A program made the translations under genes and the position numbers. Below, piece after piece: positions 16,753 through 24,856 of a stretch of 64,000 bases of DNA. The notes below the pieces were generated by a model. The model made no database searches and was not told where the DNA came from. It saw only the letters and a list, made by a program, of their open reading frames with translations. The DNA comes from Neobacillus notoginsengisoli. GTDB taxonomy: Bacteria > Bacillota > Bacilli > Bacillales > Cytobacillaceae. How positions within the stretch are numbered: position 1 is the stretch's first letter; every line of letters starts with the position of its first letter. The DNA lies in assembly GCF_003515685.1 (NCBI RefSeq), contig NZ_QWEG01000010.1:124001-188000 (forward strand), in the 5' to 3' direction.

Positions 16753-18039
16753 GTGGTCCAAAGAAAAACTTATTTCGAACCAATTATAACACGGAAGGGG
16801 GACTCTTACATTCAACTTTTTCCCCACCAGGATAGAGCGCTGGATGAAACGTTCGAAAAGAACCGTGTTGCCTACTATTTGGATATGGGCCTTGGGAAGA
16901 CATTTGTAGGCTCGGAAAAGATGTGGGAGCTGAATACCCCGTATAACCTGCTCATATGTCAGAAATCCAAAATAGACGACTGGAAAGAGCATTTTGAAAC
17001 CTACTATCCGGAGTACAAAGTCATCGTCTTTGACAAACAAAGTTTAGACATCATCCCGGAGGACAGTGTCCTAATCATAAATTACGACAAGATTTGGCGG
17101 CGGCCGGAGCTCCTGAAATTAAGACACTTTACGCTAATGCTGGACGAGTCATCCATGATAAAAAATGAATCTTCCAAACGCTCTAAGTACATCCTTAATC
17201 TACGGGCAGACAACGTGATATTGCTATCGGGTACTCCCACCGGTGGCAAGTATGAGGAACTTTGGAGCCAACTACACTTGCTAGGTTGGAAGATTACGAA
17301 ACAACTATTCTTAAAACAATTTGTGGTCTACGAATGGGACGAGATTAACCAACAGAATAAAATCACTGGTTATAAAAACGTGGACCGGTTGAAAGCCAAG
17401 TTACGACAGTACGGAGCAATCTTTATGAAGACCGAAGAAGTTTTCGACCTTCCGGCCGTTAATGATGTGATGGTGAAAATTCCAAGTACGAAACTGTACA
17501 AGGAATTTAAAAAACATTCCATCGTTGAGGTAAACGGTGAGGAGCTGATCGGCGACACGCCAGCTGCTAAAAAGTTGTATCTACGTCAGTTGGCGGGAGT
17601 CTATAACGACAATAAGCTGCAGTACGTGAAAGATTTAATCGATAGCACGAATGACAGGTTAATAATTTTCTACAACTTTAAGAAAGAATATGCCGCACTG
17701 GTAGACATGATTGAACTGCCAATTTCGACAGTAAATGGGGATTTGAAAGACCTGACAGCATATGAGACACACAGCGACAGCGTAACGCTTATCCAGTACC
17801 AGGCAGGGGCCATGGGGCTGAACCTTCAAAAGGCCAACAAGACTGTTTATTTCTCCCTGACTGATAAAAGCGAACTGTTCGAGCAGTCGAAAAAGAGGAT
17901 TCACCGTATCGGACAGGACCAACCGTGTTTCTATTATTATCTGCTGACGGATGGATCCATAGAATGGCGCATGTTGGAAGTGCTGAAAGAAAGAAAAGAC
18001 TACACGGATGCATTATTCGAGAAGGAGGAAGGCGAGTGA
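16753..18039 (+). CDS. SNF2-like DEAD/DEAH helicase
   Basis: 428 codons from the first GTG. Superfamily 2 motifs in order: Walker A variant DMGLGKTFVG, motif II LDESSMIKN, motif III LLSGTPTGG, helicase C domain with IIFYNFKKEY, GAMGLNLQKANKTVYF and HRIGQDQP. The phage SNF2-like group acts in replication or recombination. The start is unclear: the GTG at 16753 has no RBS, whereas GGAAGGGGG lies 8 bases before an in-frame ATT at 16810 that encodes the residues (xQLFPHQ) where homologues usually begin. The last codon overlaps the next GTG. Confidence 0.9.
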   Translation: MVQRKTYFEPIITRKGDSYIQLFPHQDRALDETFEKNRVAYYLDMGLGKTFVGSEKMWELNTPYNLLICQKSKIDDWKEHFETYYPEYKVIVFDKQSLDIIPEDSVLIINYDKIWRRPELLKLRHFTLMLDESSMIKNESSKRSKYILNLRADNVILLSGTPTGGKYEELWSQLHLLGWKITKQLFLKQFVVYEWDEINQQNKITGYKNVDRLKAKLRQYGAIFMKTEEVFDLPAVNDVMVKIPSTKLYKEFKKHSIVEVNGEELIGDTPAAKKLYLRQLAGVYNDNKLQYVKDLIDSTNDRLIIFYNFKKEYAALVDMIELPISTVNGDLKDLTAYETHSDSVTLIQYQAGAMGLNLQKANKTVYFSLTDKSELFEQSKKRIHRIGQDQPCFYYYLLTDGSIEWRMLEVLKERKDYTDALFEKEEGE

Positions 18040-18623
18040 CAAGGTTAGATGTGATGACTGATATCGAAACATTAGGTACCAATTCTGACTCAACAATAAT
18101 TCAGATTTCTGCAATGGCATTCGATATCAAAGATGGCAATACCTACTTTTCATTTAATCAAATTGCAGACATTGAAAAGAATGAAAAAGAACTGAAAGTA
18201 ACTGGCGGAACAATTAAGTGGTGGCTAAAAACGGATAAAGAACTGTTTGCCCAATTAATTAATAGTGGTGAATCATCCAGTGAAGATGTTCTTAGAAATT
18301 TCCACGAATGGCTTTGCGATTTGGTAGATGGGGGAGCAGACCTCTACCTATGGGGAAACGGGATTCTGTTTGATAACAAAATGATTCAGCATCAGTTTGA
18401 ACGCTTAGGTTTAACCTATCCGATCAATTACAGAAATGACCGGGATGTGCGGACAATAGTGGAACTAGCGGCCGACAAGCTTGGGGTTTCAGAAGGTGAA
18501 TTGAAAGAGCACTATGATGACGAAAGTCTTGTCCACCACAATGCGTTCGATGATGTTCGCTACCAAATTAGAATACTCATTGGGTGTTACAAGATTCTAA
18601 TGGGAGAGGTAACCGATGGGTAA
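18036..18623 (+). CDS. DnaQ-like 3'-5' exonuclease
   Basis: 195 residues. DEDDh exonuclease motifs: TDIETLG (D, E), LYLWGNGILFDN (second D), and HNAFDDVRYQ (H and last D). Resembles T4 DexA/exodeoxyribonuclease-like phage nucleases. GTG start with AAGGAGG upstream, overlapping the helicase stop by four bases. Confidence 0.88.
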   Translation: MTRLDVMTDIETLGTNSDSTIIQISAMAFDIKDGNTYFSFNQIADIEKNEKELKVTGGTIKWWLKTDKELFAQLINSGESSSEDVLRNFHEWLCDLVDGGADLYLWGNGILFDNKMIQHQFERLGLTYPINYRNDRDVRTIVELAADKLGVSEGELKEHYDDESLVHHNAFDDVRYQIRILIGCYKILMGEVTDG

Positions 18624-18819
18624 ACTCTTTGACACTGTAAGGTTGTCTCATGAATCACTCGCACAAAGCTATCGAGCTTATCTCTTATCAATTGGAATCA
18701 CCGAAGATGCAAAAGGCACCAGTATTAATGATTTGGATTACTACCAGCTGCGTCAGATGGTGGTTTTCCAAGATTACCATAAACGGAACATTGACAGTCC
18801 CGAAAATAACATGTTTTAG
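18616..18819 (+). CDS. Hypothetical phage protein
   Basis: 67 residues, ATG start overlapping the exonuclease end by 8 bases, GGGAGAGG upstream. Motif LDYYQLRQMVVFQDYHKRN; not recognised. Confidence 0.65.
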   Translation: MGKLFDTVRLSHESLAQSYRAYLLSIGITEDAKGTSINDLDYYQLRQMVVFQDYHKRNIDSPENNMF

Positions 18820-18830
18820 GAGGAATCGAA

Positions 18831-19148
18831 TTGACTACTGAAGTTGCGCAGTTTGAAAACAAGTATTTACAGATTATGGCACACGTAGCAATTGTGGAAA
18901 AACAAGTGAAAGAATTGCAAGAAAAGCAAAAAGCAATGAAAGCTGAATTGGAAGCAGCCATGGATCAGCACGATATTAAATCCATTGACAATGAGTTTTT
19001 AAAAATCACCCGGGTTGCTGCTAGTTCTTCCACATCCATTGATTTGAAAAAGCTTCAGCAAAAAGAGCCGGCACTATATGGCGAATTGCTCGAGGATTAT
19101 CCAAAGGTAACCAATAAAAAAGCTTACGTAATGTTCAAGGTGAAGTAA
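18831..19148 (+). CDS. Coiled-coil phage protein
   Basis: 105 residues from TTG behind AGGAGG. Residues 8-48 form a clear coiled coil (KQVKELQEKQKAMKAELEAA), followed by a beta-rich C-terminal part. The layout recalls phage Gam/gp157-type nuclease inhibitors, but sequence identity is not obvious, so function is open. Confidence 0.65.
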   Translation: MTTEVAQFENKYLQIMAHVAIVEKQVKELQEKQKAMKAELEAAMDQHDIKSIDNEFLKITRVAASSSTSIDLKKLQQKEPALYGELLEDYPKVTNKKAYVMFKVK

Positions 19149-19429
19149 TGCGTGAAAATGCGTTTCAAAAAAAAGTAATTAAATTTTTAAAGGATAAGGA
19201 TGTTTGGCATTTGAAATACTGGGCCGGCAGCCAATACACGAAACAAGGCATTCCTGATGTCCTAGCCTGCATAGATGGCACGTTTCACGGAATAGAGCTC
19301 AAAACGGATGTTGGTCAGCCTACGAAACTGCAACTTTATAATATTCGCAAAATAAAAGAATCGGGTGGACAGGCATATATCTTACGGCCAAGGGACTTCG
19401 ATGCCTGGAAAGAAAGGTGGTTTGAGTGA
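19148..19429 (+). CDS. VRR-NUC domain nuclease
   Basis: 93 residues, the usual length of stand-alone phage VRR-NUC proteins. Catalytic PD-(D/E)XK pattern: GIPDVLACIDGTFHGIELKTD, preceded by the Q/W segment HLKYWAGSQYTKQ. These enzymes are structure-specific nucleases of replication modules. Start overlaps the previous stop. Confidence 0.88.
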   Translation: MRENAFQKKVIKFLKDKDVWHLKYWAGSQYTKQGIPDVLACIDGTFHGIELKTDVGQPTKLQLYNIRKIKESGGQAYILRPRDFDAWKERWFE

Positions 19430-21312
19430 CCCAATTTTCTTACTCTCGAGTCTCACTATTCAACGATTGCCCGTTTCACTTTGATTTAAGGTACATCAAG
19501 CGTTTAACCGAGTTACCTCGGTACGATGCGGACAATCCACTCATCATTGGAAATGCCCTTCATACAGGCGTCGAGCACGATGTAGAAACGGCAATAAATG
19601 AATACTACAATGCGTATCCGGTACTCACGGATCCAATCATCGAGGAAGCTCTGAAACTGGAAATCTTGATTCCGAAGGTGAAAGCATTCCTGGATAAAAA
19701 CTTTTCTGACTGTGAGCTGATCCATGAATACAAGATTGACCATTACGACTTTGTTGGATATGTGGATTTAATCATCCAGGCACCTGACGGGACTTGCATG
19801 GTAATGGATTTTAAGTACAGTAACAACATCAAAAATTATCTCGAATCCGGACAGCTACATATTTACAAAGACCGCTTAGAGCGTGACGGATTCTCTGTTA
19901 AAAAGTTGGCCTATATGTTTGTTCCCAAAACAAGCATGAAGCAAAAGGACAACGAGGATTTATTCCACTTCCGCAAGCGACTGATCCGGGCGGTGGAGGA
20001 AAGCGAAGTCACCTTTGTTCCAATCGATTTTGATGAAATGGAAAGCGTGTATTTCAAAAATTCCGTTGAAAAAATTAAGCGTACCAAAGATTTTTCTAAA
20101 CGGAACGTCACAAAAAAGTGTTTCAGCTGCATTCCAAAATTCGCACCGAATTACTTGGAAGCAATTTATAACGATAAGGGAGAGATTGAATTGGTATTGC
20201 CAAAGAACGAGCGCCGGGAGCGCAAGATTGATACGAAACCTGACTTTTGGATTTACGCAGATTCCTATGTAGGAAAGAGTACGTTTGTGGATAACATTCC
20301 AAATGTCCTTTTCCTCAACACGGATGGTAATACCGATAATACCACAGCGCCGGTAATACCGATTAAGGATATTGTCACAAAATCCGGCCGTGTTACTAAC
20401 CGAAAGTTAGCCTGGGAAGTATTCTTGGATGCGATTAATGATTTGGAAACTGAAGAAAACGATTATGAAGCAGTCGCCCTAGATTTGGTGGAGGACATTT
20501 ACGAACACTGCCGTGTCTACGTCTTTGACAAGAATGGCTGGGAGCACGAATCAGACGGTTCTTATGGTAAAGGGTGGTCTAAGGTAACAACTGAATTTAA
20601 CAATGCCATGAAGCGTCTGAAGGCATTAGGCTATCAAATTGGATATGTCAGCAAAGAAAAGGTTGAAGAAATTACCCTTAAAGGCGGCGTCAAGCGTACA
20701 ACCTTCAAGCCAAATATTAATGATAAAGTGGCCAATTTCCTTACTGGTACAGTTGACCTTACCCTTCGCGCATATGTGGATTCTAACGATGAAAGGTTCC
20801 TGCAGCTGAAGAAAAAACAAAATGTCTTTGGCGGTGGTAGATTTGATTGGCAAGTGGAGACCATTCCACTAGAAATGGATGCTTTCATTGAAGAGCTGAA
20901 AGCGGCACAGGATGGAAAGGCAACCAAGAAGAAAGAAAAGCCAAAGCGTACTGGCCGGGTTAAGAAGGAAGTTGCTGTCGAATTGGAGGATGGCGAAACA
21001 ATCACTGCCACATATGAAGAGGAACAACCTCCTGCCGAGGAAAAGCCGAAGCGTCAACACAGATCCCGTACAGTGGCCGAAGAAGCGGCCCCAGCTGAAG
21101 AAGAAAAGCCTAAGCGTGAGCGCAAAGCACGCAATGCTGATTCGGATGCGGCCGAAGAGGAAAAGCCGAAGCGCACTCGCCGCAGTCGTGCTGCAGTTGC
21201 AGATGACGATACTCCTCCAGGTGAAGATGCACCGGCTGAAGTTGCAGGTGAAGAAGAGGAAAAGCCTGCGCGTACTCGGAGAACCCGCAGAGAACGTGAA
21301 AAAAAAAGTTAA
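19426..21312 (+). CDS. Fusion of Cas4/RecB-like nuclease and phage AAA-type ATPase, disordered tail
   Basis: 628 residues. Residues 1-240: PD-(D/E)XK Cas4/RecB-like domain (SYSRVSLFNDCPFHFDLRY, GNALHTGVEHD, GYVDLIIQ, MVMDFKYS, ESGQLHIYK). Residues 265-495: phage nucleotide-binding domain with a degenerate Walker A (YADSYVGKSTFVDN), LFLNTDGN and Walker B-like YEAVALDLVEDIYEH. Residues 500-628: low-complexity linker with repeated EEKPKR. The reading frame ends at a run of nine A; a -1 shift there replaces the last Ser by an SSB-type tail (see frameshift entry). Overlaps VRR-NUC by four bases. Likely processes DNA ends in phage replication or recombination. Confidence 0.85.
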   Translation: MTQFSYSRVSLFNDCPFHFDLRYIKRLTELPRYDADNPLIIGNALHTGVEHDVETAINEYYNAYPVLTDPIIEEALKLEILIPKVKAFLDKNFSDCELIHEYKIDHYDFVGYVDLIIQAPDGTCMVMDFKYSNNIKNYLESGQLHIYKDRLERDGFSVKKLAYMFVPKTSMKQKDNEDLFHFRKRLIRAVEESEVTFVPIDFDEMESVYFKNSVEKIKRTKDFSKRNVTKKCFSCIPKFAPNYLEAIYNDKGEIELVLPKNERRERKIDTKPDFWIYADSYVGKSTFVDNIPNVLFLNTDGNTDNTTAPVIPIKDIVTKSGRVTNRKLAWEVFLDAINDLETEENDYEAVALDLVEDIYEHCRVYVFDKNGWEHESDGSYGKGWSKVTTEFNNAMKRLKALGYQIGYVSKEKVEEITLKGGVKRTTFKPNINDKVANFLTGTVDLTLRAYVDSNDERFLQLKKKQNVFGGGRFDWQVETIPLEMDAFIEELKAAQDGKATKKKEKPKRTGRVKKEVAVELEDGETITATYEEEQPPAEEKPKRQHRSRTVAEEAAPAEEEKPKRERKARNADSDAAEEEKPKRTRRSRAAVADDDTPPGEDAPAEVAGEEEEKPARTRRTRREREKKS

Positions 21313-21374
21313 TTGATGATCCATTTGCAGGATTTGGCCAAATTGATATTTCTGATGATGATTTACCATTTTAA
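21298..21374 (+). other. Candidate -1 frameshift site adding an SSB-type C-terminal tip
   Basis: In the ATPase frame the sequence reads GAA AAA AAA AGT TAA. Slipping back one base on A AAA AAA gives AAG TTA ATT GAT... and 20 further codons reading I then DDPFAGFGQIDISDDDLPF, ending at TAA 21372-21374. This is the SSB C-terminal signature at its usual place, after a long disordered linker. The same TGAAAAAAAAAG occurs at the tail-chaperone frameshift (40288-40299). No gene start could express the tail alone. A real indel in the homopolymer is the alternative. Confidence 0.75.
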
Positions 21375-21404
21375 AAACTTTTATATCGAAAGGATGATAA
21401 CTAA

Positions 21405-21611
21405 ATGGCAAAACGCGATTTGAACACGAAGGAGCAGCATTACACAGACACATTGCTCGAAGCTGAATCCGTTGTTACCGAAGCAAAGGAAGATAAGCAT
21501 TTAACATCTTGGAAAATCACTGAGAAACACAATAAGTATGGCCAGTATTTCTTGGTAGATTTGACCTTCACATTCAACACACCAAAAGACATTATGGAGG
21601 CTGATATTTAA
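21405..21611 (+). CDS. Hypothetical phage protein
   Basis: 68 residues, ATG with GAAAGGATG upstream, ending in the first base of the next ATG. Contains SWKITEKHNKYGQYFLVDLTFTF, a beta-hairpin-like pattern. Conserved position before DUF669 genes in related modules is plausible; no function known to me. Confidence 0.65.
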   Translation: MAKRDLNTKEQHYTDTLLEAESVVTEAKEDKHLTSWKITEKHNKYGQYFLVDLTFTFNTPKDIMEADI

Positions 21612-22090
21612 TGGGATTCAATTGGGATAAGTTTGATAAACAGGTTGATTTGGAAGTACTGCAGCAAGACGTTGAAGAAGTTGAAAAGAACGGCGGGGGC
21701 GATTTTGAGCCCCTACCGGATGGTTCGTATGAAGTTGAGGTTGAAAAGCTGGAAATGAAGGAATCCAGCAAAGGTGATCCAATGCTATCCATCTGGTTTA
21801 AGGTTGTTGATGGTGATTACGAAGGGCAGCGTATTTTCTATAACAAAGTCATGCAGCCACAAAATGACCGCGCATTTGGCCTTCAGGTTCACCAGAACAA
21901 CGAAATGCTTCGGGCCCTTTGGGATTGCGAAAAGGACGAAGTGAAGTTTACCAGCTTCGCAGACTATGCAGATCTTGTCCTAGACATCCATGAAGATATC
22001 GACGGTAAGTTCGAATATCTCCTTGAAAAAGGAACCAACAAAGATGGTTACGACACTTTCAAAATCCTCGAAGTATTTGAAGTTGAATAA
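21611..22090 (+). CDS. DUF669 phage protein, probable ssDNA-binding
   Basis: 159 residues. FEPLPDGSYEVEVEKLEMKESSKGDPMLSIWFKVVDGDYEGQRIFYN (only partly quoted) is the DUF669 pattern, with QNDRAFGLQVHQ and a final DTFKILEVFEVE. DUF669 proteins sit beside replication ATPases in many siphophages and are thought to be OB-fold-like ssDNA-binding proteins; that role is inference. It lacks the acidic DDDLPF tip that the neighbouring frameshift product appears to carry. A terminator follows. Confidence 0.8.
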   Translation: MGFNWDKFDKQVDLEVLQQDVEEVEKNGGGDFEPLPDGSYEVEVEKLEMKESSKGDPMLSIWFKVVDGDYEGQRIFYNKVMQPQNDRAFGLQVHQNNEMLRALWDCEKDEVKFTSFADYADLVLDIHEDIDGKFEYLLEKGTNKDGYDTFKILEVFEVE

Positions 22091-22100
22091 TTGAATAAGG

Positions 22101-22126
22101 GGGAAGGTTCCGGCCTTCCCTTTTTT
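22101..22126 (+). terminator. Rho-independent terminator
   Basis: GGGAAGG / CCTTCCC stem, 6-base loop, T6, directly after the DUF669 gene. Confidence 0.85.
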
Positions 22127-22147
22127 AATAGAATCGGAGGGATGTAA

Positions 22148-22291
22148 GTGAAGAAGTGTCACGCCTGTAAAGGTAAGGGATTTATCTTAGATTTCATTTC
22201 AACCCACAAAGTGAAAAAATGGGGCTTCGGACTATACAACCATAGTGTTAAAGCACCTTGTCCAAAATGTTACGGCAAAGGAAAGAGATAA
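22148..22291 (+). CDS. Small DnaJ-type zinc-finger protein
   Basis: 47 residues from GTG behind GGAGGGATGTAA. Two CXXCxGxG half-fingers, CHACKGKG at the N-terminus and CPKCYGKG at the C-terminus, as in the cysteine-rich domain of DnaJ. Probably one zinc ion. Function in the phage is unknown. Confidence 0.7.
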   Translation: MKKCHACKGKGFILDFISTHKVKKWGFGLYNHSVKAPCPKCYGKGKR

Positions 22292-22413
22292 GAGGGGAAT
22301 ACGGGATCGGAAATAAAAAAGGAACGCAAGCGCCCCGGTTGGGCTGTCCCATTTTGTCCGGTTCTGCTGCATTCCCAAGTAGTATTTTAATAGGTTTGTA
22401 GGAATGTGTAAAG

Positions 22414-22436
22414 TAGGTTAAAAATTTTTTAACCTA
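22414..22436. repeat. Inverted repeat TAGGTTAAAAA / TTTTTAACCTA
   Basis: 11-bp arms with almost no loop, immediately upstream of the next gene. Could be an operator or, in RNA, a terminator-like hairpin for the unit before it. Confidence 0.45.
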
Positions 22437-22457
22437 TCTGAAGAAAGGATGGGGAAA

Positions 22458-22721
22458 ATGAACAGGCCAAATAATCATAAAATATCCGTTACTTTTTATA
22501 AGGAATCTGGAAAGTATTATTCCTCAGGTACAGCTGTAGTGAACCACTTCATGTTTGAGGATGGGTATAAACAAGACATTGTAAACACTCAGGACTGTCT
22601 TCGTGACGGCTGGCAGGAGCATAGTGACTTTTATGTTGTCACATCAGCCAGCGATGATGTAGACGGTTTCCATGAGGCCCTATACAAGCCAGGTGCCTTC
22701 AAAGGTATTAAAAGGGAGTAA
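22458..22721 (+). CDS. Hypothetical phage protein
   Basis: 87 residues from the ATG at 22458, which is better placed behind GAAAGGATGGGG than the ATG at 22449. Contains ISVTFYKESGKYYSSGTAVVNH, a beta-rich pattern; not recognised. It ends 5 bases before the polymerase gene. Confidence 0.65.
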   Translation: MNRPNNHKISVTFYKESGKYYSSGTAVVNHFMFEDGYKQDIVNTQDCLRDGWQEHSDFYVVTSASDDVDGFHEALYKPGAFKGIKRE

Positions 22722-22726
22722 TAGCA

Positions 22727-24436
22727 ATGCTCTTCTACGATTTCGAGGTTTTCAAACATGACTGGCTCGTTGTCATTACCAATACGGATACGAAGTCCGA
22801 GGAAGTTTTCGTTAATAACGAAAAGGCCTTCATAGATTTCTACAACAAACATAAAAACGAAATTTGGGTTGGGTACAACAGCCGGCACTATGACCAATAC
22901 ATTTTGAAAGGTATCATTTGCGGTTTCAGCCCTCAAGAAGTAAACCACTGGATAATCGTGAAGCGAGAGCCAGGTTGGAAGTTTTATAAAGACTTTTGGA
23001 AAATACGACTGTACAACTACGATGTAATGACCAATAAATTACGGTCACTAAAGCAGCTGGAAGGGTTCATGGGCCATGACATCCGGGAATCATCAGTAAG
23101 TTTTGATACGGATCGCCCTCTAACTAAAGCCGAGATAGAGGAAACCATTAAATACTGCCGGCACGATGTCCATGAAACGATGCATATATTTATGGAGAAT
23201 ATTGCGGAATTTCAATCACAAATGGAACTGCTGAAAATGTTTAACCTTTCTTTGCGATATATCTCCAAAACAAAGGCGCAGCTGGCAGCGGTCATTCTCG
23301 AAGCAAAACGGCCGAAAATACCGAGGAACGATGAGTTCGACATTTCTTTCCCAAATACATTGTGGATTTCAAAATATAAAGAAGTAACGCAGTTTTATTG
23401 GGAGAACCGGGACTATAGCAAATTTCTCGAATTGGATATAGCCGGAGTTCCGACTGTTTTTGCCTGGGGCGGTCTGCACGGTGCCCGAAGGAACTATTAT
23501 GAGACAGGCCATTTTATAAATATAGACGTGGCCAGTTACTACCCAGCGTTAATGATTGAGTACGACTATTTAAGCCGTAATGTCAAAAACCCCGAAAAGT
23601 TTCGCCAAATTCGGGATACCAGGCTTAAGTATAAGGCTGCCGAAGATAAACGTGAGGCCCCACTAAAAATCGTCATCAACAGCGCTTTTGGAGCAACCAA
23701 GGATAAATACAATGAGCTCTATGATCCCCGCCAGTTTAACAATATTGTTATCGGCGGCATGACTTTGATGGTGGATTTAATAGAATTGCTAGAACCGTAT
23801 TGTGAGTTAGTCCAGGCCAACACAGACGGCATTTTAATCAAATTATACCGGGATGAGGATTACGACCTGATTGATGATATTTGCTACGAGTGGGAGCAAA
23901 GGACACGCATGGGGCTCGATTTTGATTCTTTCCACAAAGTTATCCAGAAAGATGTGAATAACTATATCCTTGTTCCTTTCGGCGAATTATACGACGAAAA
24001 GGGCAAGCCAAGGTGGAAGGCAAAAGGGGCCTGGGTGAAAAAGCAAAATGATTTGGACTATGACCTGCCAATTGTTAACGAAGCGGTTGTCAATTACTTA
24101 GTTAAAGGCATAGATCCGGAAGAAACCATCTTCAGCTGCACCGAACTTCGGAAGTTCCAAAAGATAGTCAAAATCAGCAACAAATATGATTATGCCCGAT
24201 ATGGGACCAGGCGAATGAATGAGAAGGTATTCCGGGTTTTTGCCAGTATCGACAAAAATGACAAGGAATTGAAACGGGTGAAAGATGGTTCGGCTGAGAA
24301 GATATCATACACGCCCGACTGCTGCTTCATAATCAATGATGATGTAACTGGGATGAAAATACCATCGAAGTTAGATTACTGGTGGTATTGGGATATGGCA
24401 GTTGAACGGATAAACGCATTTTTAGGGAGGGAGTAG
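22727..24436 (+). CDS. Family B-like phage DNA polymerase
   Basis: 569 residues. Exonuclease: Exo I YDFEVFKHDW, Exo II VGYNSRHYDQY, Exo III YCRHDVHET. Polymerase: motif A NIDVASYYPALM, motif B LKIVINSAFGATKDKY, motif C QANTDGILIKL (NTD in place of DTD). Shorter than cellular PolB, in line with the compact polymerases of siphophages. It replicates phage DNA with the primase-helicase downstream, from which the insertion element now separates it. Motif C with Asn in the first position is a variation also seen in some phage PolB groups; I have not verified that here. Confidence 0.88.
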   Translation: MLFYDFEVFKHDWLVVITNTDTKSEEVFVNNEKAFIDFYNKHKNEIWVGYNSRHYDQYILKGIICGFSPQEVNHWIIVKREPGWKFYKDFWKIRLYNYDVMTNKLRSLKQLEGFMGHDIRESSVSFDTDRPLTKAEIEETIKYCRHDVHETMHIFMENIAEFQSQMELLKMFNLSLRYISKTKAQLAAVILEAKRPKIPRNDEFDISFPNTLWISKYKEVTQFYWENRDYSKFLELDIAGVPTVFAWGGLHGARRNYYETGHFINIDVASYYPALMIEYDYLSRNVKNPEKFRQIRDTRLKYKAAEDKREAPLKIVINSAFGATKDKYNELYDPRQFNNIVIGGMTLMVDLIELLEPYCELVQANTDGILIKLYRDEDYDLIDDICYEWEQRTRMGLDFDSFHKVIQKDVNNYILVPFGELYDEKGKPRWKAKGAWVKKQNDLDYDLPIVNEAVVNYLVKGIDPEETIFSCTELRKFQKIVKISNKYDYARYGTRRMNEKVFRVFASIDKNDKELKRVKDGSAEKISYTPDCCFIINDDVTGMKIPSKLDYWWYWDMAVERINAFLGRE

Positions 24437-24458
24437 TCGGCTATCGAGGATTGAGGAG

Positions 24459-24508
24459 GAGCAAGGTACCAGGGAAATAACAATAAAGGCGATATTTCCA
24501 CCTTGCTC
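24459..24508. terminator. Long two-part hairpin after the polymerase gene
   Basis: GAGCAAGGT pairs with ACCTTGCTC, and GGAAATA with TATTTCC inside it, separated by a one-sided 5-base bulge; 13-base loop. Followed by TATTGTTTAGG, so a weak terminator for the polymerase or for the convergent DUF3892 gene, or a structured RNA. Confidence 0.5.
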
Positions 24509-24563
24509 TATTGTTTAGGATGAACAAATACATTTAAAAAAATTCTACCCCTAAGTAATTTTG

Positions 24564-24779
24564 TTACTCTAAATTATTGTTTTCCTTGCCATCTGGATTA
24601 GAACGAATAAATATTGTTCCATCTTTGCGTTCTACAACATGAATGCCCGGATACTTTCCTTGTTTCACGGCTTTAACTGCTTGATTAAGCGTAAGTTCTT
24701 TTTTTGTTGAAACATCTTGATATCGTGTATTAAGACCAGTAGAAGACTCTGCAATCGGTTTAAGTTTTCGCTTAGTCAC
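24564..24779 (-). CDS. DUF3892 small protein, separated from its RBS by an IS
   Basis: 71 residues. GLNTRYQDVSTKKELT, QAVKAVKQGKYPGIHVV and the end SNPDGKENNNLE are the DUF3892 pattern; function unknown. Starts at GTG (24779-24777). The 8-base target duplication of the neighbouring insertion element covers this GTG. Joining the flanks restores AGAGGTG-TAAAA-GTG, a proper RBS that now lies at 26937-26943 on the far side of the element. The coding part is intact but probably not translated efficiently. Confidence 0.8.
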   Translation of the reverse strand: MTKRKLKPIAESSTGLNTRYQDVSTKKELTLNQAVKAVKQGKYPGIHVVERKDGTIFIRSNPDGKENNNLE

Positions 24780-24784
24780 TTTTA
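24777..24784. repeat. 8-bp target site duplication, left
   Basis: CACTTTTA, identical to 26929-26936. Eight bases is the size made by ISL3-family transposases. Confidence 0.9.
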
Positions 24785-24856
24785 GGCTATTGAAACTTCA
24801 GGGTGAAACTGAGTAATAGGTAAGCAACAAACTTCTTGAACTTTGGAGGTGACAAA

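Noticed and set aside
20326-20365. Repeated GGTAATACCG inside the Cas4-like/ATPase gene
   Set aside because: Resembles the right-end operator but encodes conserved-looking residues around LNTDGNTDNT; likely coincidence of codon use.
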